Assembly (NCBI GenBank): GCA_900545865.1
Contig: URAN01000015.1
Span: 1 to 55,034, forward strand
Source of the DNA: an uncultured Eubacteriales bacterium
GTDB taxonomy: Bacteria; Bacillota; Clostridia; Monoglobales; Monoglobaceae
Length of the DNA: 55,034 nt
Direction of reading: 5' to 3'
Part shown: one piece after another, positions 32,978-42,478 of the stretch
How the letters are laid out: the number at the start of each line of letters is the position of its first letter
Numbering within the stretch: the stretch's first letter is position 1
Position numbers and translations under genes: made by a program
Notes under the pieces: model-generated
The model's database searches: none
Told to the model about the DNA's origin: nothing
What the model saw: the letters and a program-made list of their open reading frames with translations, nothing else

Positions 32978-34957
32978 TTAACTAAACTTCAGCATCTTAA
33001 TAAACAGCGCACCTTGAACGCTTCTGTTTTGGAACATCAGCTGAATCGCATTATCTGTGTGATACCAATCGGAAAACGGTGCTCTGATCGGTGCGTCTGA
33101 AAGCATTCTTACCATTGCGGATATAATTCTGTCTGAATATTCCTTATCGTCACAAAACTCGGTTGACCAGAGTTGCCAGTCACTTTTTGTATAAGTGCTT
33201 CTGCAATCGAGAGGAAGTCCGTATTTATTGATTTTGGTTTTATAATATTCAATCTCTGTTTTGAACACTTTTTTATCGAACATATTCAAACCGAGCAATT
33301 TGTCCCATACAAGATTATACTTTATACTCCAGCTGTTTTCTGCATCAAATGCCAAACGATAATGGTCGTTTTCAAAAGCATCGTTTGCCCATTTTTCAGC
33401 ATATTCTTTTGCCTTTGCTTTATAAAACTCCGCTTCATCCTCTTTGCCCAACAATTCAAGTATCATCCCCCATGCGGCAACAGCAACTATGGCTTTGACG
33501 GATAAGTTGCAATTATGCGCCAAATGTCCTGCGAAATCGTCCGTACAAAATTGATTTTCCGGGTTATATCCGTGCTTTACCAAATAGTCTGCCCATTGCT
33601 TTAAAAGCATATAATGAGCCTTTGCATACGATAAATCATTTTGGGCACGACAGGCGGCGGCAACACACAAAATAATGTTTCCGCACTCTTCTATCGGCAT
33701 CTGATAACTTTGTTGAAGCTCATCTGCAATATACCCGTAAGACTGTCCGTTTAAAAGCGGGTATACACCTGCATCGTGCGGAGCGAACTCGAAATGCCAC
33801 TTGCCGAGAGATAGCATTTTGAAAATCGGATTCAGCATATATTCAACCAAATCGGGGTTAAATATCAAGAAAAGCGGAATTGACGGATATGTTACATCAA
33901 CCGTTGCCGCACAGCCGTTGGAAGAACATTCTTTGGATACAAATATAGGCTCGTCACCATTCCAAGCAAGTTTATGTGCCGCAATTGTCTGACGGTATGA
34001 TATTGCGATTAGTTTAGCATAATCCTCTGATATTTCTCGCGCTCTGTTCAAAAGGCCTGAATCAAACTCATCCGCTCTTTTCATAACACTGTCAAATTCA
34101 TCTATTGCATGTTTTATAACCGAGCTGAAAGGCTCGCCGTCTTTCTTATAATAAGCACAAATTTTCTTTCCGAAATACTCAAACGAACATATATCATCAT
34201 AACCTATGCACATAAAGTCGGAACATTCTGCTTTATAAACAGAATGTTCATTCGTATAGTAAAGTACCGGATACGATTCATTAATAATCATCTTACTTCC
34301 ACAGGCAACAGGAGTATTAAACTTCATTCTTTTTAAAGCAAACTCTTTTTGGTTATCATTGGCAAAACCTGTCTTACCGTTTGGTGCGGCAAGGTGCAGA
34401 TATCCCCAGTTTATCCGATGATCATCACCGCAAGTTTTTAGCATATCATCGCTTGTGCTGCAGCAAAAGATTGAATAATCCGTTTCGCCGACAACAACAC
34501 TTTCATCGGGTTCATTAACCGCCAGCAACGCCGAAAAATCAAAATATATCGAGCAGTTATGCTCCTTTTCATCAATGGAACGAATTTTATAGTTTATGTA
34601 TGAAACAGGGCGGCTTAAAAGTTTTAAGTCGTCAAGCAACAGCGGTGTTATAAAATTTACAGTAAGTTCAACTTTATCATCGCAAAAAACATACTTTGTT
34701 TTAAGAGGTGTAACCTCAACAGATGTTTGTTTTATTGTATAGGGATTCAAAAACCTCTTTGACGGGTTATGAAGCATCTTACCCATAAACATTTTGGTTT
34801 CTCCGTCGACTGTGATTATTCCCGTTAACGGATGAGCTGTTCCCGTCCAGTGTCTTGTATAATCATCTGTTAATTCATCACTCATCGACCATACGCTGAA
34901 AAACGGGTCAACGGTAATCAGCGGGTACGCAGGGTATCTTATGTTTGATAAAGTCAT
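32978..34957 (-). CDS. DUF4964/DUF4965/DUF1793 (glutaminase A-like) protein
   Basis: A 659-residue protein with the family's domain order: a DUF4964-like start (RYPAYPLITVDPFFSVWSMS, then TRHWTGTAHPLTGII), a beta-sandwich region, then an all-helical barrel from about residue 330 (LAWNGDEPIFVSKECSSNG, FAPHDAGVYPLLNG, NFSVKAI-like helices and SDWYHTDN). Fungal members are called glutaminase A; bacterial members occur largely in polysaccharide loci and their true substrate is uncertain, so a sugar substrate is plausible. It lacks a signal peptide. ATG 34957 follows AAAGGAGACAAGCT. It shares a 100-bp divergent promoter region with an AraC gene. Confidence 0.85.
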   Translation of the reverse strand: MTLSNIRYPAYPLITVDPFFSVWSMSDELTDDYTRHWTGTAHPLTGIITVDGETKMFMGKMLHNPSKRFLNPYTIKQTSVEVTPLKTKYVFCDDKVELTVNFITPLLLDDLKLLSRPVSYINYKIRSIDEKEHNCSIYFDFSALLAVNEPDESVVVGETDYSIFCCSTSDDMLKTCGDDHRINWGYLHLAAPNGKTGFANDNQKEFALKRMKFNTPVACGSKMIINESYPVLYYTNEHSVYKAECSDFMCIGYDDICSFEYFGKKICAYYKKDGEPFSSVIKHAIDEFDSVMKRADEFDSGLLNRAREISEDYAKLIAISYRQTIAAHKLAWNGDEPIFVSKECSSNGCAATVDVTYPSIPLFLIFNPDLVEYMLNPIFKMLSLGKWHFEFAPHDAGVYPLLNGQSYGYIADELQQSYQMPIEECGNIILCVAAACRAQNDLSYAKAHYMLLKQWADYLVKHGYNPENQFCTDDFAGHLAHNCNLSVKAIVAVAAWGMILELLGKEDEAEFYKAKAKEYAEKWANDAFENDHYRLAFDAENSWSIKYNLVWDKLLGLNMFDKKVFKTEIEYYKTKINKYGLPLDCRSTYTKSDWQLWSTEFCDDKEYSDRIISAMVRMLSDAPIRAPFSDWYHTDNAIQLMFQNRSVQGALFIKMLKFS

Positions 34958-34983
34958 AGCTTGTCTCCTTTTACATCTTATCC

Positions 34984-35012
34984 TTGACATTTATATTATA
35001 TCATTATATAAT
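34984..35012 (+). promoter_or_regulatory. Consensus promoter of the second AraC gene
   Basis: TTGACA (34984-34989), 17 bases and TATAAT (35007-35012): a perfect match. It overlaps the 30-bp palindrome and the opposite promoter. Confidence 0.85.
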
Positions 35013-35018
35013 ATAAAT
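34989..35018. promoter_or_regulatory. 30-bp palindrome in the divergent promoter region
   Basis: ATTTATATTATAT (34989-35001), four bases and its exact complement (35006-35018) lie over both divergent promoters. The dyad is purely A/T, so part of it may reflect promoter composition, but 13 matched pairs in a row is unusual. A shared operator is the simplest reading. Confidence 0.6.
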
Positions 35019-35022
35019 ACAA
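34995..35022 (-). promoter_or_regulatory. Promoter of the DUF4965 gene
   Basis: On the minus strand TTGTAT (35022-35017), 16 bases and TATAAT (35000-34995). It overlaps the AraC promoter, so the two directions are likely to exclude each other. Confidence 0.6.
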
Positions 35023-35057
35023 TACGAGATATTTGCAAAAAGGTGAGGTATATTGAT

Positions 35058-35882
35058 ATGTATGAAGATATAATTGCATTCTCAAACGATGAAAGAAACA
35101 TACCGTATTATGTTTCTATGTGCGGAATATCGTACTGTGACGGAACTTATTTAATTAATCGTCCAAATTCAAAAGTAAGTGTAATTGAGTATATAATTTC
35201 CGGTACGGGAACTGTTAAAGAGGACGATAATATATTTTATCCGCATGAAGGTGAAATATATTATTTAAAAAGCGGACACAATCATTTTTATTATTCGGAT
35301 GACAAAAATCCATGGACAAAGGTATGGGTAAATTTTGAAGGCAATCTCGCAGACGATATAGCAAAAAGTTATAACCTTGTAAAATCGCATTTTTATGCAC
35401 CCGAATTAAAACAGTATTTTATGAGAATGTATGACATCTCCAGAAACGCTGAGGGGACAAGGAGCATATCCGATAAAATAATTCTCATATTTACGGAAAT
35501 AATGCAAATGCTTGCAAGTAAGTATTTTGAACAAAATAATAATATATCTCAGATTGCAAAGGATACAAAAGAAAAGTTAGATTATATTTCAGATTATAGA
35601 ATCACCCTTGATGAAGCGATAAAATCTCTTGCGTATTCAAAGTGCCATATCATACGCGAATTCAAAGGGGCATACGGTATAACGCCGTATGAATATTTGC
35701 TCAAAAAGAGATTTAACAATGCAAAAGCAATGCTCGAAAACACAAATATGTCTGTTTCGAGCATTGCTGAAAAGCTTGGTTTTTGTGATGCTCACTATTT
35801 TTCCGGATGTTTTTCCAAACGTTTTGGTGTATCACCTTCAGCATACAAGAAACAAATAATTAAAGAAATGCAAAACATATGA
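35058..35882 (+). CDS. AraC family transcriptional regulator
   Basis: A 274-residue regulator: cupin-like effector domain (YIISGTGTVKEDDN, EGEIYYLKSGHNHFYYSD, WTKVWVNFEG) and a C-terminal AraC DNA-binding domain (ITLDEAIKSLAYSKCHIIRE, then MSVSSIAEKLGFCDAHYFSG and VSPSAYKKQ). ATG 35058 follows AGGTGAGG; the longer frame from 34941 runs through the promoter and is not used. It is divergent from the DUF4965 gene and probably controls it. Confidence 0.92.
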   Translation: MYEDIIAFSNDERNIPYYVSMCGISYCDGTYLINRPNSKVSVIEYIISGTGTVKEDDNIFYPHEGEIYYLKSGHNHFYYSDDKNPWTKVWVNFEGNLADDIAKSYNLVKSHFYAPELKQYFMRMYDISRNAEGTRSISDKIILIFTEIMQMLASKYFEQNNNISQIAKDTKEKLDYISDYRITLDEAIKSLAYSKCHIIREFKGAYGITPYEYLLKKRFNNAKAMLENTNMSVSSIAEKLGFCDAHYFSGCFSKRFGVSPSAYKKQIIKEMQNI

Positions 35883-35950
35883 AATAGAAAAGCGGCAATA
35901 TATTAAGAAAACCGAATTACGACATTATTGATTTACCTAAAAATCCTTGC

Positions 35951-36169
35951 TTAAAATAAGTCGGCAATATGCATGGTTTTGATTTCCTCATAATTTCCGC
36001 CCACAAATGTGTCGGTTGCGGTCGATGTATCGGCAGACACGAATTTTATCTGTTTCGATATGACGTAAAGCAAATCCATGAGAATTTCCATCGCTCCGCC
36101 TTGACGATTAAACAGATATAAATGCCCTATTACAAAAGCGCCCTTTATACGCCGACAATTTTCGCTATA
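35951..36169 (-). pseudogene. C-terminal fragment of an unidentified protein
   Basis: A 72-codon open frame on the minus strand, from just after a stop, reads SENCRRIKGAFVIGHLYLFN, then MEILMDLLYVISKQIKFVS and a tail ending in MHIADLF. It is protein-like in composition and has a stop at a sensible place but no start with a ribosome binding site. I cannot name the family. It is best seen as the end of a lost gene; a short intact gene from ATG 36091 (46 residues) is less likely. Confidence 0.45.
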
Positions 36170-36177
36170 TTATACGT

Positions 36178-36212
36178 AAGGACTGAAAGTCGGATTTCGG
36201 CTTTCAGCCCTT
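36178..36212. terminator. Hairpin after the YitT operon
   Basis: AAGG-A-CTGAAAG-T-CG pairs with CG-G-CTTTCAG-C-CCTT; the bulged positions are single mismatches. It is 82 bases past the stop of the YitT gene on the minus strand. No U-tract follows. Confidence 0.5.
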
Positions 36213-36293
36213 AATCTGTGTCTTAAAACGTGAAAATAAATTCCAAATACTACCGTGGAAACAAATTATCAGTGGTTTATTCTGTAAGATAAA

Positions 36294-37163
36294 TTATTTG
36301 TATACCCTGAATCCGTTCCCAACAATCTGGGAGGATTCAGAGAAGATTATAAACGCCGCCGAATCCTTTTCCAGCACACGTTTCTGAAAGCACTCTGCCT
36401 CATTTTCTTTCAGAGCACACATCAAAACCGTTTTATTTTCCATAGTATATCCGCCGGTTGCCCTTACAATGGTAACTCCGCGCGGCGAGTTTGATACAAG
36501 GTACTGTGGGATTTCCTCGCCGCAGTCGGTAATTACAAATGCAAGTTTTGATATATTCAGCTTATGTATAAGCCAATTCACGGCATATGAGGATATTGCA
36601 AGTGCCATTATTCCGTACAGGGCAAGCTCCGTCTTCCCAAATATCGCAAGCGACACTGCAATAACCACGCCGTCTACCGCAAGCAACAGATTTCCGATTT
36701 TTATATGAGGAAAAAAGTGCTGTAAAAGCCTGCTTAATATGTCAGTTCCACCCGTTGACGCACCTTCGACCAGCGTCAACCCTATTCCGATGCCGTACAG
36801 AATTGCCCCGAATACCGAGCCTAAGAATACATCATTGCAAATACTCGGAAGATACGAAAATATTTGCACAAAAACGGTCAGGAGTGTTGCTCCTATAAGC
36901 GAGTTTATCACAAATGACTTACCGAGAAATCGGAATGCCGCCGCCAATAAAACTACATTGATTGCCGCAAATGACAGTCCCGGCGCTATACTGAGCGTAT
37001 GAAACAGGATTGTTGATAAGCCCGAAACGCCGCCACTTACAATTTTGTTTGGTATGTAAAATTCACCGACAGCAAAGCCAACCATTGCTGTTCCCAAGGT
37101 TATAACTAAATATTTTCTTAATGTATCTCTTATATTACAATTAATTTGTGAAAATATTTTCAT
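36294..37163 (-). CDS. YitT family membrane protein (DUF161/DUF2179)
   Basis: A 289-residue integral membrane protein. About five hydrophobic helices occupy residues 15-190 (LVITLGTAMVGFAVGEFYIP, SGGVSGLSTILFHTL, LGSVFGAILYGIGIGL and GASTGGTDILSRLL are family blocks), followed by a soluble DUF2179 domain (VTIVRATGGYTMENKTVLMC). Such proteins are common in Firmicutes and may be transporters; the substrate is unknown. The ATG follows the stop of the DegT gene immediately, with no clear ribosome binding site, so it depends on coupling. As third gene of the isomerase-DegT operon it could export or import a related metabolite. Confidence 0.9.
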   Translation of the reverse strand: MKIFSQINCNIRDTLRKYLVITLGTAMVGFAVGEFYIPNKIVSGGVSGLSTILFHTLSIAPGLSFAAINVVLLAAAFRFLGKSFVINSLIGATLLTVFVQIFSYLPSICNDVFLGSVFGAILYGIGIGLTLVEGASTGGTDILSRLLQHFFPHIKIGNLLLAVDGVVIAVSLAIFGKTELALYGIMALAISSYAVNWLIHKLNISKLAFVITDCGEEIPQYLVSNSPRGVTIVRATGGYTMENKTVLMCALKENEAECFQKRVLEKDSAAFIIFSESSQIVGNGFRVYK

Positions 37164-38327
37164 TTAATTAATGCTCGCTTTTTTGCAGCGTTCAATAATT
37201 CCTTCAACCTGCTCGTCCGGCATATCCGGATTGAGGGAAATATAAACCGTATTACTCAAAATTTCCAATGTTTTAGGACACATATTAACATTGTAATCCG
37301 GAACTATTCCCTTATTAGCTTTCATTTTAAACGGATCGGACATCGGATTGTATGCGCCACGCTTTTCCAATATCGGAGTCCAGTGGTCATATATATGCTT
37401 GCCGGTATTAATCGGTCTGTAACCGCCTGCAAACTCTGCAAATTTTTCTGCTTCTTCCGCACTGTCAAATGCAAAAGCAACTGTTGTTGCCAAATCTCCG
37501 TTTATATCATTTGATTTAATAAATTTACATTCTCCCGCCAGACGGTCCATTATCCTCTTCTTAATTCTGCGCAAATCATCAATTATACCATCCATCTTTT
37601 TCAGTTGCTCTCTCAAAATCGCCGATTGAACCTCATTTGTACGATATTCCACACCGCAGAATTCTCGTTCTTCAATTCCTTCAAGCTGATTTCCGAAAAA
37701 TTTCACCGCATTGCTGTCATGGTAGATAAGCGCTCTTTCGTATACTTTATCATCATTTGTAAGCAAAGCTCCGCCTTCACCGCAGGTTATAAGCTTAAAT
37801 TGATTAAAGCTCAGCGCTCCGGCATCACCTATTGTGCCCAACCGTCTGTCATGATATTTTCCTCCGTCTGCCTGACACGCATCTTCCACTATTTTCAAAT
37901 TGTATTCTTTTGCGATACGGCATATTTCATCCATATTACACGGAAAACCCTGAATGTGTACAGGAATAATTGCTTTTGTTACTGATGTGATTTTTCTTTC
38001 GACATCTTGCGGATCAATAGTTAGCGAATCATCAATCTCGGCTATAACCGGGATTGCGCCTACTGCCACTACTGCCATCGCCGTAGCTATATATGTATAT
38101 GCAGGAACTATAACCTGGTCTCCGGGTCCTACTCCAAGCGCTGTCAAAGCGGAAACCAACGCCCCCATACCGGAAGTCATAATCAGCGCATTTTTTACAT
38201 CAAATATCCTGCGCATATCCTGCTCTGCCTTTTCCGTTTCACGATACTTCTCATTAACCTTAAATAATTCTCCGCCCATTATAACTCTTGCAGCGGCATC
38301 TGCTTCTTCTTTACCCATTCTGTACAT
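37164..38327 (-). CDS. DegT/DnrJ/EryC1/StrS family PLP-dependent aminotransferase
   Basis: A 387-residue fold-type I PLP enzyme. The region VIVPAYTYIATAMAV and VEDACQADGGKY (with the aspartate that contacts the pyridine nitrogen) leads to LSFNQFKLITCGEGGALLTN, whose lysine is the Schiff-base residue. The family transfers amino groups to keto-sugars, usually nucleotide-linked, though some members act on free cyclitols or are dehydratases. It lies 18 bases downstream of a sugar isomerase-like gene and abuts YitT. Start ATG 38327 follows AAAGGAG; TTG 38333 overlaps that spacing. The context suggests an amino-sugar or amino-cyclitol step. Confidence 0.9.
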   Translation of the reverse strand: MYRMGKEEADAAARVIMGGELFKVNEKYRETEKAEQDMRRIFDVKNALIMTSGMGALVSALTALGVGPGDQVIVPAYTYIATAMAVVAVGAIPVIAEIDDSLTIDPQDVERKITSVTKAIIPVHIQGFPCNMDEICRIAKEYNLKIVEDACQADGGKYHDRRLGTIGDAGALSFNQFKLITCGEGGALLTNDDKVYERALIYHDSNAVKFFGNQLEGIEEREFCGVEYRTNEVQSAILREQLKKMDGIIDDLRRIKKRIMDRLAGECKFIKSNDINGDLATTVAFAFDSAEEAEKFAEFAGGYRPINTGKHIYDHWTPILEKRGAYNPMSDPFKMKANKGIVPDYNVNMCPKTLEILSNTVYISLNPDMPDEQVEGIIERCKKASIN

Positions 38328-38345
38328 AATCAAAACTCCTTTTCT

Positions 38346-39080
38346 TTATAATTTTTTTAAAAATTCAATACTGCTTTTTATACATTCAATCGGTTCTTTG
38401 CTGCACTCATCCTGCTCAACAATATAATGCTCCACATTATGTTTATACGCTTCATCAAGAATACCTCTCCACCAAAGATTTCCTTCACCTACGGGGGCGT
38501 AGGTAATTCCGTCCGGTGTCCGTATCATATCTTTTAAATGTAGCGTCACAATTCTGTCTCCCAATATATCTATCCAACGCCTTATATCTGCTCCTCCGTG
38601 CTGAAACCAGTAAACATCAGGTACAAAACCTATTCCGTCACATTCATTTACAAGCATTTCGTATGCTGTTTTACCATTTTCCATACGAATAAACTCATGG
38701 CTGTGATTGTGATAAGATAGTTTTATACCAAAGCTTGAAAATTTATCCGCAAGAACATTAACCTGACGTATAAACATATCGACCTCCGATAAACCCTCAA
38801 ACGGCGATGCAGAAATTCCTAAATTTCTTATACCAAAGCTTTTACAAAATTCGACCGTTTTATCAATGTCAGAGTATGCTTTAATATTGGATATTGTTCC
38901 TGCAATCGGCATATTGGCTTTTTGAGCTGCTTCTGCCTGCGGCTCCATAACATCTATGTTGCCGAAAAGCTCTGCCTCCTCATATCCGATTTTTTTCAAC
39001 TCTTCAAATAATTTTCCGGTATCTTCCGAGTTTTCAAAATATTTTCGTACCGTGTACAATTGTAATCCTATTCCATCCAT
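38346..39080 (-). CDS. Sugar phosphate isomerase/epimerase (xylose isomerase-like TIM barrel)
   Basis: A 244-residue AP-endonuclease-2-fold TIM barrel. Typical elements are the opening IGLQLYTVRKYFE, the metal-binding SYHNHSHEF segment, VPDVYWFQHGG, IVTLHLKDM and the closing YIVEQDECSKEP, which together hold the metal-binding E, D, H and E residues. Members isomerise or epimerise sugars, inosose or hydroxypyruvate. ATG 39080 follows AAAGGAGG. It heads the operon with DegT and YitT. The tail of a close relative survives on the other strand at 39906-40076. Confidence 0.88.
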   Translation of the reverse strand: MDGIGLQLYTVRKYFENSEDTGKLFEELKKIGYEEAELFGNIDVMEPQAEAAQKANMPIAGTISNIKAYSDIDKTVEFCKSFGIRNLGISASPFEGLSEVDMFIRQVNVLADKFSSFGIKLSYHNHSHEFIRMENGKTAYEMLVNECDGIGFVPDVYWFQHGGADIRRWIDILGDRIVTLHLKDMIRTPDGITYAPVGEGNLWWRGILDEAYKHNVEHYIVEQDECSKEPIECIKSSIEFLKKL

Positions 39081-39102
39081 ATTGCTGCCTCCTTTTACAA
39101 TT

Positions 39103-39131
39103 ATTTTATCTTTTTTTGTTTTAAAAATCAA
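39103..39131 (-). promoter_or_regulatory. Promoter of the isomerase-DegT-YitT operon
   Basis: On the minus strand TTGATT (39131-39126), 17 bases and TAAAAT (39108-39103) lie 22 bases before ATG 39080. Confidence 0.65.
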
Positions 39132-39183
39132 GACCGCCAATTCTTAAACAATACACAAAAATTCTTAATATACAAAAACATCT

Positions 39184-39212
39184 TTGACAAACAGTAATCT
39201 ATATGATATACT
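39184..39212 (+). promoter_or_regulatory. Near-consensus plus-strand promoter with no intact gene behind it
   Basis: TTGACA (39184-39189), 17 bases and TATACT (39207-39212). Downstream lie only a transposase remnant in antisense and then the tail of a plus-strand isomerase and a broken beta-mannosidase. It probably once drove that operon. Confidence 0.7.
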
Positions 39213-39352
39213 TAGAGATGTGCAAAACACATGAAATAAAAAGAAAAGAAAATATCAACAGATCCAAATGAAGCAACAAAAGCGAATAATATTAAAAAAG
39301 GGTATGGCAAACAAACCTTACGGCGAAAATCAAAAATTTTCAGCCAAAAAGG

Positions 39353-39871
39353 TCAGGCAAGTCGTTTTAAAGTTTTTACGTTGCGATAAGAAACATCTTT
39401 TTTAGTGATAACGGCAGCAATTGCAATTGATAAAAGCGATATATGCGCAATTGTATTAAGATTTTTAACAGAATTGTCGCTGCGGACAAAAACCCTTTCG
39501 CATCCTGCAATCCTTATCAGCTTTTGGAGGAGAGGATTTAGAAAACTTATCTTTTTAAAGGACTTAGGATTGTTGTTTGAAACATTAGCCTTAACGGGAG
39601 TAGCATTCAAAGCGATAAAAGATGAATCAATCAAAGATAAATCGATGGCTTTCAATACCTGCAATTGCATAACTGTTTGAAGCATATCGTTATCAACTTC
39701 GCGGATAAAACGGTTGAATTTTGCACAAGAGGGTAACTTTTTTGTAATATCAAAACAGCAGTAATGAGCAATAATTAAGTTATTTGACAGATAATCGTGT
39801 AAGTCAGAAATTTGAGAGAAGCCCTTGCATTTCATAACAATAAAGGCACAAATCATAGAATAATAGTTCAT
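39353..39871 (-). pseudogene. Transposase remnant (DUF772/DDE type)
   Basis: A 172-codon frame on the minus strand matches the N-terminal part of DDE transposases of the IS5/IS1182-like kind: SMICAFIVMKCKGFSQISDL, PSCAKFNRFIRE, then IALNATPVKANVSNNNPKSF. Functional copies have an aspartate in the block read here as ALNATP, so the first catalytic acid seems changed to asparagine. The frame ends at about 40% of the normal length, without the later D and E. No clear terminal repeats were found. The remnant lies inside what looks like a former plus-strand operon. Confidence 0.75.
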
Positions 39872-39905
39872 CGTAAAATTTAGTTTTTTCGGAGAACGAG
39901 TTTGA

Positions 39906-40076
39906 AAGCGCTGCTGGGACGGAATAATTGCGGCGGCAGAGAAAGTCGGAGCAAAGCACTTTGTTGTGGAGCAGGATGTGTGCGACAGAGATTCGTTGGA
40001 GTATGCCGGAGAGAGCGCAGCATTTTTAACAAGAATATATCAATCAATAACAGAAATGTGTAAAACGCACAAATAG
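39906..40076 (+). pseudogene. C-terminal remnant of a sugar phosphate isomerase/epimerase
   Basis: After an in-frame stop, 56 codons read WDGIIAAAEKVGAKHFVVEQ, then DVCDRDSLEYAGESAAFLTR and end at TAG 40076. The VEQDxC block matches the end of the intact isomerase at 38346-39080 (YIVEQDEC). The first 80% of the gene is gone, apparently replaced by the transposase remnant. Confidence 0.8.
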
Positions 40077-40239
40077 ACAAGCCCGATATGCAGTCTACAA
40101 GAATTATAAGCCTTTGAAAGAAAAAGCTTGGTTTGAAATATATAGTTGTCGAATTTGTGAATAAAGCGGGTGAAATTTTTATAAGGAAGGAAAAGTATAA
40201 TATTTATCTTACAAAGGTATTATGCGAGGAAATAACTTT

Positions 40240-42336
40240 ATGAGAATCAGACCTGAATGGAAAATACAACATAACAACGAAGAGTTGATACCGGCAAATG
40301 TGCCCGGCAATGTGCAAAGCGATTATGCGGAGTTTTACGGTTGGGGCGATGTGAACTATGCCGATAACTGTATACCAAATACAACAATCTTGAAGAAGAT
40401 ACATGGTATTATCGTGCTAAATTTCGTACAGAACATGCAGCAGATGAACGGGTGTTTTTTTACAGCGGCGGCATCGACTATATGTATGATATAGCTGTAA
40501 ATGGGAAAACAATTTATATGCACGAAGGAATGTTTACCGATGTAAATAAGGATATAACTGATTATTTAAATGACGGAATTAACGAAATTGAAATTAAAAT
40601 ATATCCTCATCCAAAAAGTCAAGATGAACCGAAAAATACTAAACAAGCTGATCAAAGCTGCAAGCCTACAGTGGAGTATGGTTATGATTGGCATCCTCGG
40701 CTACTTACATCCGGCATATGGAACGATGCCTATATAGAGGTGCGTGGGAAGGATTACATAGCCCAATGTGATGTTTCATATGAGTTTATGGATGACTATG
40801 TGGAGGTGTTTTTCAATATTGACGATGCTTGCATGATAGAGTTGTATTCTCCGGACGGTGAGCTTATATACAAAGGAACAGACAAAAAATAAATATCAAA
40901 GCCCCTCTTTTATGGTGGTGTAACGGTAGTGGTAAAGCAAATCTATATTCGTATCGGGTTACAAAAGGAAAATCAGACAGGTGCGGAAATATAGGTTTTA
41001 GGACATTGGAGCTTGTTGTGGAAGACGACAGTATATGGGCAATGCAGAAAGCGTTTCCGATGACAAGAAATATGCCTCCTGCACAGATACGCCTTAACGG
41101 CAAGAATATATTTGCGAAAGGATCAAACTTTGTAAAAACCGACATATTTATGGGCAAAGTTACAAGAGAAATATATGAACCGCTTGTAAGGCTTGCGGCC
41201 GAGGCAAACATGAACATTTTCCGCAAATGGGGCGGTGCAGGCATAGAAAAGGAGGAGTTCTATAATCTATGCGATGAGTATGGAATAATGGTATGGCAGG
41301 AGTTTCCGCTCGACGGAAATAACTATCCAAACGATTCTCGCTATTTGAAAATTCTTGAACAGGAGGCGAGAGCAATTGTAAGAAAGCTCCGCCGCCACCC
41401 GTGTATTATACTGTGGAGCGGTGGAAACGAGCTTTTTAATAACTGGTCAAAAATGACAGATCAGTCACACGCACTCAGACTTTTAAATAAAGTGTGCTAC
41501 GAGGAAGACAGAAACACACCTTTCCTCCCCACCTCGCCCATTATGGGGATGTCGCATGGACCATATTTTTTTGTAACGGCGATGCTGAGGTTTATAGCTT
41601 TTTTGATAATGCTCAAAGTACGGCGTACAACGAGTTTGGAGTGCCGGCAATGCCGAATCCGGACTACATAAAGACGTTTATACCGAGTGATATACTTATG
41701 CCGAATCCGGAAAACCCAATTTGGCGTCTGCATCATGCTTTTGGGGCGTTTGGAGAAGAAAAGTGGCTGTGCCTTGATATAATCGAGAAATATTTTGGAA
41801 AGCAAAAAAATCTTGATAACATAGCAAGATACAGTGCGTGGCTGCAGTGTGAGGGATACAAGGCGCTTTTTGAGGAGGCGCGCAGACAAAAGCCGATTTG
41901 TTCAATGGCGCTGAACTGGTGTTTTAACGAGCCTTGGAAAACCGCTGCGAATAACTCATTGATTTCGTATCCCTCAAAGCCCAAAACAGCATATTACAAT
42001 GTTAAAAATTCGCTTTCACCCGTGGTTGCAAGCGCAAAGCTAAAAAAGTTTTCGTATATCGATAGCGAGAAATTTACGGCAGAACTTTGGCTTTTAAACG
42101 ATACGGATGAAAGCGTTAAAGATGAGATTTATGCCTATATAGTTATATGTGGAGATAAAATTCATTTAATCGATTGGAAAACGCCAACAAGCAAGCCGGG
42201 CGGAAATATTAAAGGAACTGAAATCTGCGTTGTACTGTCCCCTGCAGCCGATGTCTGTTATTTTGAAGTTGTGCTCGAATCAAAAGGATATGCAGGAAAT
42301 AGTTACAAATTAAAATATGAGAAAGCGATTACTTAA
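40240..42336 (+). pseudogene. GH2 beta-mannosidase-like gene broken by three frameshifts
   Basis: The whole length of a GH2 enzyme can be followed, about 700 codons, but in shifting frames: frame 1 from ATG 40240 (MRIRPEWKIQHN) to about 40380, frame 3 to the stop at 40892, frame 2 to about 41570, then frame 1 to 42336. The sugar-binding domain, Ig-like domain and TIM barrel are all present, including acid/base WSGGNE and nucleophile TAYNEFG. The second shift is in an A-run (about 40884-40889) and the third in seven Ts (41566-41572). So it is either a recent pseudogene or, at the two homopolymers, sequencing error. GCGAGGA precedes the ATG. It probably shared a promoter with the isomerase remnant. 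Confidence 0.85.
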
Positions 42337-42430
42337 TGCTATGCTATTCAATACATAGGCGATTGCAAAATCAGCGAAGGTAACAAAAAGGATTTGCCAC
42401 GTCCGTAAAACCGCATAAACTCTATGTCTT

Positions 42431-42459
42431 TTGAGTTTTGCATGTGGCTATGATATACT
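42431..42459 (+). promoter_or_regulatory. Promoter of the third AraC gene
   Basis: TTGAGT (42431-42436), 17 bases and TATACT (42454-42459), 20 bases before the start. Confidence 0.6.
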
Positions 42460-42478
42460 TTTTCTGGAGGTGAGTTTT

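Noticed and set aside
35951..36091. 46-residue small protein from ATG 36091 on the minus strand
   Set aside because: Protein-like sequence continues in frame upstream of that ATG to a stop and there is no ribosome binding site, so a gene remnant is more likely.
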